A stretch of DNA of 64,000 nucleotides from JBCKUK01 sp038924905 (lineage in GTDB: Bacteria > Pseudomonadota > Gammaproteobacteria > Burkholderiales > Methylophilaceae). Positions within the stretch are counted from its first letter, which is position 1. Every line of letters begins with the position of its first letter. The position numbers and the translations under genes are program-made. Positions 58,970 to 64,000 of the stretch are shown piece after piece. Below the pieces are notes generated by a model. The model was not told the origin of the DNA, ran no database searches, and was given only the letters and a program-made list of their open reading frames with translations. The stretch lies in contig JBCKUK010000004.1 in the NCBI GenBank assembly GCA_038924905.1, positions 8,754-72,753 of the forward strand, written 5' to 3'.

Positions 58970-59199
58970 TTTGACTCTCCTTCGGGCGGATCGTGGTTGT
59001 GCGTATGCTGATCGTGGCCGCCATGGCCATGATGCATGAACAGGTGCATCAGCGGGCAGGCCAGCAGGATCAGGTAAGGCAGAATGCCCAGCACATGGGC
59101 GCGGTGCTCAGTAAACAGCAAAAATCCGGTGATGGCGAGAAACCCGTAAAACACCCACCTGCCCTTGGAAATGTGATGCATTTCGTGTTCATCGGTCAT
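58966..59199 (-). CDS. DUF2933 family small membrane protein
   Basis: A 77-residue protein with two hydrophobic helices (RWVFYGFLAITGFLLF, LGILPYLILLACPLMHLFMH) and a His-rich tail (HHGHGGHDQHTHNHD) that should bind metal. I start at ATG 59199, where AAGGAG lies upstream. DUF2933 genes are commonly found in metal-resistance clusters; the molecular role is not known. Confidence 0.85.
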   Translation of the reverse strand: MTDEHEMHHISKGRWVFYGFLAITGFLLFTEHRAHVLGILPYLILLACPLMHLFMHHGHGGHDQHTHNHDPPEGESK

Positions 59200-59244
59200 G
59201 ATGTTCTCCTTTTCAAAAAGTCTGCGGTTGATTAAACTCACCGA

Positions 59245-61614
59245 TCAATTGATCGTCAGCTTTGCGCGTTTCAGTAGCGCCGAATTTACTATGACTGAGA
59301 GTGAACTCAGTGCCATGGCCGCAGCGGCGAAGATGGGATTAAGAAAGCCGAGTGCTGCTACCGGCACACCGACGGAATTGTAGATAAATGCCCAGAACAG
59401 GTTCTGCTTGATCTTGCGCATGGTGGCACGCGAGAGGTTGATGCCAGTCACTACGTCGCGCACATCGTTTTTCACCAGAATAATGCCGCCAGTTTCCTTG
59501 GCTACGTCAGAGCCGGAACCGATGGCGATGCCGATGTCGGCAGCGGCCAGTGCAGGAGCATCGTTGACGCCGTCACCCACCATGGCTACCACCTTGCCCT
59601 GTTTCTGCAAATCCTGGATTACGCGCACCTTATCAGAAGGCAACACTTCGGCAATCACACGCTCAATGCCAAGCTCTTTGGCAATGGCGTTGGAGGTGCG
59701 CTGATTGTCGCCGCTGAGCATGATGACCTCGATGCCGATGTTTTTAAGCGCAGTGACTGCTTCCTGCGCTTCTGGCTTGAGTGTATCGGCCACTGCTACC
59801 ACGCCGGCCAGCTTGCCATCGCAGCCGATCAACATGGCGGTTTTGCCTCCGGTTTCAAGCTGTAGCATAAGTTCTTCAGCGGCCGAGGTATCAATGGCTT
59901 CCTGTTCAAACAGGCGACGGTTGCCTAGCAGGATTTTCTTTTTCTCCGCTTCTCCACGGATGCCGTGGCCAGGAATAGCCTTGAAATTGCTGACCGCAGG
60001 GATATCCAGATTCCGATGCTTGGCGGCGCGTACAATCGCCTCGCCCAGCGGGTGTTCCGACCCAAATTCCACAGCGGCTGCAAGCCGCAGCACCTCTGTT
60101 TCCGTAAACCCTCCCATTGGCAAAATATCCGTCACATTGGGCTCGCCTCGGGTGAGCGTGCCGGTCTTGTCGAATACCACAGTATTGAGGTTCTGAGCAC
60201 GCTCCATAATTTCGCCACCACGGATGAGGATGCCAGCTTCTGCCCCTTTGCCCACGCCCACCATTAGCGCCGCCGGGGTGGCGATTCCCAAAGCGCAGGG
60301 GCAGGCAATAATGAGCACGGCAATGAAAGAAAGCAACCCCTGCGGAAAATTACCCACAAACCACCAGCCAGCGAAGGCGAGCACAGCCGTGCCTACTACG
60401 GCAGGCACAAAATAACCGGTGACCTGGTCGGCAAGGCGTTGAATCGGTGCAGTCGAAGCCTGGGCTTCTTCCACCATCTTGATGATCTGCGCCAGCGCCG
60501 TTTCCGCACCTACTTTGGTAGCTTTGAAGCGGAACATGCCGGTGCGATTGAGTGTGCCGCCGATTACCTGCGCACCGAGCGTTTTTTCCACTGGCATCGA
60601 TTCTCCGGTCAGCATGGATTCGTCTACCGAAGAATCTCCTTCCAGCACCACACCATCGGTGGGTATTTTTTCGCCTGGCCGCACCACAACGGTTTCACCC
60701 ACCATGACGCTTTCTGCCGGTACCTCCATCTCTTGCCCATCACGGATCACATGAGCGGTGGCAGGTTTGAGGTCAAGCAGCTTGCGCACCGCGGCCGAAG
60801 AGCGCTTCTTGATGATTTCCTCCATGTATTTGCCGAGCAGCACGAAAGCGATAATGACGGCGGAAACCTCGAAATACACGTCGCGCTCCTCCACCTTCAC
60901 CGGCAGCACATCCGGAAAGAACAGCACCGCCACGCTGTAGAAGTAGGCGACGCTGGTACCCAGCGCAATCAGAAAGTCCATGTTGATGGAGCGCGTACGG
61001 ATGGCGCTCCATGCGCCCTTGTAGAACTCCCAGCCGCCGATGAACTGCACCGGGGTTACCAGCAGGAACAGCCACATGCCCCAGGTAAACCAGGGCAGTG
61101 CCGGGATCGGCACCCAGGTGACGATAGTGGCGCCGGTGGCCAAAGCGAGGAACGCCCAAGCGCGCATGATGGCGAGCGCCAGCACGCCGGTCAGCGCAAT
61201 CGCCACGCGCGTCTTCATCGATTTCAGTTCCTGTTCGGGCGACTCGAAAGTGCGCTGGCAACCCACGCTGCAAAAATAATAGGCGCGGCCACCGCGCTCG
61301 GACTTCAGCGCCGTGGCCTTGTCCACCACCATGCCACAGATCGGGTCTTTTGCTTTTTCTCCGGCCATGTCCTTGCCGGATTTCGCTGCCTTGCTTTCAT
61401 GCATTCCATGGTCATGGCCGTGGTCATGGGCGTGACCATGGCTATGAGATGCTTCTAAGTCTGCCTTGCTGTTCCCCGTGTACTGAGCCGGATTAGCCTC
61501 AAATTCATGCTGGCAGTGCGTAGAGCAAAAATACCAGGTTTTGCCCACATGAGCAGCAGTGCCTGCAGCAGACTTTTCGTCCACCGTCATGCCGCATACC
61601 GGATCAATCGCCAT
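59245..61614 (-). CDS. copA: copper-transporting P1B-type ATPase with YHS domains
   Basis: Exports Cu(I) from the cytoplasm using ATP. About 789 residues from ATG 61614 ([11 protein letters not shown], behind AAGGA). The usual CXXC metal domains are replaced by two YHS domains (DPVCGMTV and DPICGMVV), separated by a His-rich linker ([14 protein letters not shown]). The transporter core has [19 protein letters not shown] (about residue 436), [10 protein letters not shown] (about 478), SEHPLGEAI and the late helices with YN and MALSS, a Cu(I) signature. Confidence 0.95.
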   Translation of the reverse strand: MAIDPVCGMTVDEKSAAGTAAHVGKTWYFCSTHCQHEFEANPAQYTGNSKADLEASHSHGHAHDHGHDHGMHESKAAKSGKDMAGEKAKDPICGMVVDKATALKSERGGRAYYFCSVGCQRTFESPEQELKSMKTRVAIALTGVLALAIMRAWAFLALATGATIVTWVPIPALPWFTWGMWLFLLVTPVQFIGGWEFYKGAWSAIRTRSINMDFLIALGTSVAYFYSVAVLFFPDVLPVKVEERDVYFEVSAVIIAFVLLGKYMEEIIKKRSSAAVRKLLDLKPATAHVIRDGQEMEVPAESVMVGETVVVRPGEKIPTDGVVLEGDSSVDESMLTGESMPVEKTLGAQVIGGTLNRTGMFRFKATKVGAETALAQIIKMVEEAQASTAPIQRLADQVTGYFVPAVVGTAVLAFAGWWFVGNFPQGLLSFIAVLIIACPCALGIATPAALMVGVGKGAEAGILIRGGEIMERAQNLNTVVFDKTGTLTRGEPNVTDILPMGGFTETEVLRLAAAVEFGSEHPLGEAIVRAAKHRNLDIPAVSNFKAIPGHGIRGEAEKKKILLGNRRLFEQEAIDTSAAEELMLQLETGGKTAMLIGCDGKLAGVVAVADTLKPEAQEAVTALKNIGIEVIMLSGDNQRTSNAIAKELGIERVIAEVLPSDKVRVIQDLQKQGKVVAMVGDGVNDAPALAAADIGIAIGSGSDVAKETGGIILVKNDVRDVVTGINLSRATMRKIKQNLFWAFIYNSVGVPVAALGFLNPIFAAAAMALSSLSVIVNSALLKRAKLTIN

Positions 61615-61616
61615 AA

Positions 61617-61910
61617 TCATTCCTTCCCACGGCAGCCTGGGCATTTGCCCGCCAGGTTGTAGCAGTAGGCAAACAGGGCGCCGATCAGGAAGCCGGTCAC
61701 AGTGACACTAACCAGGCCGTAAACCAGCCCACCCAAGGTCCACGGCTTAGTGCTCTTGAGCACAGTCAGGTCCAGGCCGTGTGTCCATGAATTGGCGAAG
61801 TTGATCGTTCCATCCGGGAACAGGTAGACCGCCGTCGCGCAAACAATGCTGATGATTGCTGCTGTCAACGCTGTTGCACTGCCTACACGGCAGGGATTTA
61901 AATTGTTCAT
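61617..61910 (-). CDS. DUF5676-like small membrane protein
   Basis: A 97-residue protein with two transmembrane helices ([20 protein letters not shown] and [20 protein letters not shown]) and a C-terminal CPGC motif that may bind metal. It fits the DUF5676 family often found beside heavy-metal ATPases. Its stop lies two bases before the copA start region, so they are cotranscribed. Confidence 0.75.
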   Translation of the reverse strand: MNNLNPCRVGSATALTAAIISIVCATAVYLFPDGTINFANSWTHGLDLTVLKSTKPWTLGGLVYGLVSVTVTGFLIGALFAYCYNLAGKCPGCRGKE

Positions 61911-61933
61911 GATTCATTCTCCTTTAGTTGAGG

Positions 61934-62705
61934 TTATAAAATATTTTCCATGGAAGCCGTTCCGCACTTGAGGGATACCATCTCGCGCAGCACGTTTTCC
62001 GCGGCCATAAATGCTTCGACTGCCTGCGGATCGAACTGGGTGCCCGACATGCGCAGGATTTCTGACTTGGCGGCATCGAATGACACGCCTTTCCAATACG
62101 GGCGATCCGATGTCATGGCATCCAGCGTGTCGATAACGGCAAACAAGCGGGCTCCCCCAAGGGATAGCCTCCCTTCTCAGTCCGTGGGGGTAGCCGGAAC
62201 CATCGAAGCGCTCCTCATGGCAGCGCACGATATCCGCCGCTTCCCGCATGCCGGCTACCTGTGAAATAATTTTATACCCTTTCTCCGGGTGGGTGCGCAT
62301 TTCCACCCACTCGCTTTTAGTCAGCGAGCCTTGCTTGAGCAATATCGCATCCGGTATGCCGATTTTGCCGATGTCATGCAATAGCGCACCCCAGTAAATC
62401 TGGCGCAATCCCTCGGCGTCGGTGATAGCCTGTCGGGCCAGCTCTAGCGTGTGGCAGGCGACCCGCTGGGAATGGAGGCCAATCTCGTGTTCCCGCAGGT
62501 CGAGATCCGCCGCCAGGGCTTTTGCCAGCACGGCTTCTGCCTTGATTTGTTCCATATGCCCAGTCCGCGAGACCTGCGATTCGAGATAACAGGATTCGCA
62601 GCAATATTCCTCGCCAAAATGAGCAAACGGCGGGGAGGCGACTGGGTTTCCGCATATTCGGCAAGCCTTAGCGACCGATTTTTGATGAGGACTGGCATGC
62701 CGCAT
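61934..62705 (-). pseudogene. HD-GYP domain protein, frameshifted near the C terminus
   Basis: An HD-GYP protein, the c-di-GMP phosphodiesterase family. The N terminus has a zinc-finger-like CRICGNP and CCESC; then LGALLHDIGKIGIPDAIL and RFDGSGYPHGLR. At 62154-62158 a run of five C (G on the minus strand) has one base too many; removing it restores IPWGARLFAVIDTLDAMTSD and the proper end. As sequenced, translation runs in the wrong frame to 61914. I start at ATG 62705. Could be a sequencing error. Confidence 0.8.
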
Positions 62706-62713
62706 CGTCAAAG

Positions 62714-63328
62714 TCACTCCATCTTGCAAAGGCAGTACACGAATTGCTGTGTTGTGCCGAACGGCGTTTGATGCAACTCGGTTGCACTTTCCGTCAGCCT
62801 GAAATCGGCCCCGAATTCATCGTGCAGCGCATCGGCGTCATAGCGCACCACATCAAGGCCGCTGCATTTAAGCGGGCCTTCCGGACCGAAAGTGGCCACG
62901 ATGACGTAACCGCCGGGCTTGACCGACCGCGCCACCTGTCGAATATAGGCTGTCCGCTGTGCTGGTTCGGTCAGGAAGTGGAATACGGCACGGTCATGCC
63001 ACACGTCATAACAGTGTTCCGGCAAATCAATCTTGGTGATGTCGGCGGCCAGCCATGTGACTTGATTCGCCTTCTCCCCCAGCCGTTTTTTCGCGGTATC
63101 AATGGCGGTGGGGGAAATATCCAATACGGTGATATTGCAGAATCCATTGGCGAGCAGATCATCCACCAACGTGGATTCCCCGCCGCCAACGTCAATGATT
63201 GATGCTGAATAGCCCGCTGCAGATAGCTTGATGAGTTCCAGCGACTTTTCAAGGTGTGGGCGATACCAGCTCACCGCGTCGGGCGCTTTGGTCTGATAGA
63301 CTTTTTCCCAGTGCGCCTGTTTGCCCAT
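62714..63328 (-). CDS. class I SAM-dependent methyltransferase
   Basis: A 204-residue soluble methyltransferase: IIDVGGGESTLVDDLLANG binds SAM, followed by ITVLDISPTAIDTAKKRL, WLAADITKIDLPE and HDRAVFHFLT. The family includes thiopurine or tellurite-type methyltransferases; substrate unknown. GGAGGAG precedes the ATG strongly. The gene lies two bases after the stop of a His-rich remnant and nine bases before HD-GYP, suggesting one operon. Confidence 0.9.
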   Translation of the reverse strand: MGKQAHWEKVYQTKAPDAVSWYRPHLEKSLELIKLSAAGYSASIIDVGGGESTLVDDLLANGFCNITVLDISPTAIDTAKKRLGEKANQVTWLAADITKIDLPEHCYDVWHDRAVFHFLTEPAQRTAYIRQVARSVKPGGYVIVATFGPEGPLKCSGLDVVRYDADALHDEFGADFRLTESATELHQTPFGTTQQFVYCLCKME

Positions 63329-63330
63329 GC

Positions 63331-63420
63331 CTACTCCTCCCCATGAGAATGGTCATGCCTGGAATGGGGCGGTACATCGTGGTCGTGATGATGTTCATAG
63401 CCTCCATCGTCGGCGGCCTG
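63331..63420 (-). pseudogene. 3' remnant of a His-rich protein gene
   Basis: The minus strand reads DGGYEHHHDHDVPPHSRHD, then HSHGEE and a TAG stop two bases before the methyltransferase start. Its upstream part is gone, replaced by the IS21-type fragment. The His-rich tail suggests a metal-binding protein of the same copper group. Confidence 0.6.
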
Positions 63421-64000
63421 CGGCAATGACTTCACCATCGGCCACAATACGAATCTGTTCTGCGGTGCTGCGCACCGAGACCGCCTTACCCGCGAAGCCT
63501 GCAGGTACGCTGTAGCGGTTGCGATCTACCCGCACCAGACAAGTGCTGGAAACGCGCAGCATCTGTTCCACGTAGCCATCGAATGGCGCGGTGATTGGCC
63601 GCAGGCTGGATGCCTCTTGCGCAAAGCATTCGGCAATCGTGCGACTTGGTTCTGTCGGGTGCTTACGTTGTGCCAACTCGCGGCAGCGGATCGCCAGCCA
63701 GGCGTTGAATTCAGTGAAATTAGCAAAGCGCGCCAATGGGGTAAATAACCATTCACGTATGTTGCCAGCCTGATTCTCGACTTGCCCCTTCTCCCACCCG
63801 GAGGCTGGTGTGCAAGCTACCGGTTCAAACAGATAGTGATTGGCCAGTGCCATAAAACGGCGATTGAAGCGACGTTCTTTACCCGCAAGAATTGCTTCTA
63901 CCACCACCTTAAGGTTGTCGTACACCATGCGCATGGGCACACCACCGAAGAAGGCAAAGGCGCGGTTGTGCGCATCAAAGACCATCTCCTGCACTTCTCG
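63395..64000 (-). CDS. istA: IS21-family transposase IstA, partial
   Basis: Open to the right edge. The catalytic core and C-terminal part match IstA: MVFDAHNRAFAFFGGVP, KERRFNRRFMALANHYL, CTPASGWEKGQVENQAGN, FDGYVEQMLRVSSTCLVR and RNRYSVPAGFAGKAVS. Similarity ends at DGEVIA and the last eight residues are foreign, so the 3' end of istA and all of istB are missing: an IS21 remnant that ends inside a His-rich gene. Confidence 0.88.
   Translation of the reverse strand, partial: REVQEMVFDAHNRAFAFFGGVPMRMVYDNLKVVVEAILAGKERRFNRRFMALANHYLFEPVACTPASGWEKGQVENQAGNIREWLFTPLARFANFTEFNAWLAIRCRELAQRKHPTEPSRTIAECFAQEASSLRPITAPFDGYVEQMLRVSSTCLVRVDRNRYSVPAGFAGKAVSVRSTAEQIRIVADGEVIAAGRRRWRL

Overview
The window reads as the chromosome of a betaproteobacterium, probably in or near the Nitrosomonadales (Methylophilaceae-like). 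The main evidence is the block tyrA-aroA-cmk-rpsA-ihfB-lapB-pyrF and the apbC/metG pair, both typical betaproteobacterial gene orders. A pentose-phosphate cluster (zwf, gnd, pgl) and a single-subunit NAD formate dehydrogenase would suit a methylotroph. The genus cannot be fixed from sequence reading alone.

Layout. 0-7 kb: a PLP-dependent basic amino acid decarboxylase, dcd, zwf, gnd and a dienelactone hydrolase on the minus strand, with pgl divergent. 7-10.6 kb: a scarred stretch with an IS481-family element, dispersed repeats, two small genes, and the wrecks of an FAD oxidoreductase and an IS30 transposase. 10.6-17.6 kb: ilvD, then a very GC-rich four-gene operon (lipoprotein hydrolase, MGDG-synthase-like glycosyltransferase, YkoP-like protein, polysaccharide deacetylase), then a frameshifted pyrC fused tail-to-tail with a broken hemD-like gene. 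18-43.5 kb: an almost unbroken minus-strand series of nadA, moaA, a tandem nitroreductase (SagB/ThcOx type), a TnsA-like nuclease, yggX, a CDGSH protein, a 1-Cys peroxiredoxin, cysI, cysJ, nfu, a Mrp-DUF971 fusion, formate dehydrogenase, rhodanese, lipA, folE, two bolA genes, selO, a second nfu, monothiol glutaredoxin and sufU-sufS-sufD-sufC-sufB-erpA-sufA. 44-58 kb: core housekeeping genes. 58-64 kb: a copper-handling group (P1B ATPase, DUF2933, DUF5676, membrane methyltransferase) with an HD-GYP gene and a methyltransferase, cut on the right by an IS21-family remnant.

How it fits together. The central 33 kb is dominated by Fe-S biology: a full SUF machine, carriers and repair factors (ErpA, SufA, two Nfu, Mrp-DUF971, BolA with Grx4, YggX), and client enzymes needing Fe-S clusters (IlvD, NadA, MoaA, CysI, LipA). 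The suf promoter carries two tandem matches to the IscR type 1 operator, placed over its -35 and -10 boxes. Dispersed repeats, IS remnants, broken genes and higher GC suggest this block was acquired or rearranged between dcd and apbC, which are neighbours in many betaproteobacteria. I regard this Fe-S block and the GC-rich glycolipid-like operon as the most interesting parts.

Several genes are interrupted: the IS481 transposase, pyrC, hemD-like and HD-GYP by single-base shifts, three of them at short G/C runs, and apbC and an ankyrin gene by in-frame stops. Some may be sequencing errors. Three genes (aroA, metG and the nitroreductase) carry repeat elements inserted in frame. Ribosomal protein S1 lacks its sixth S1 domain.
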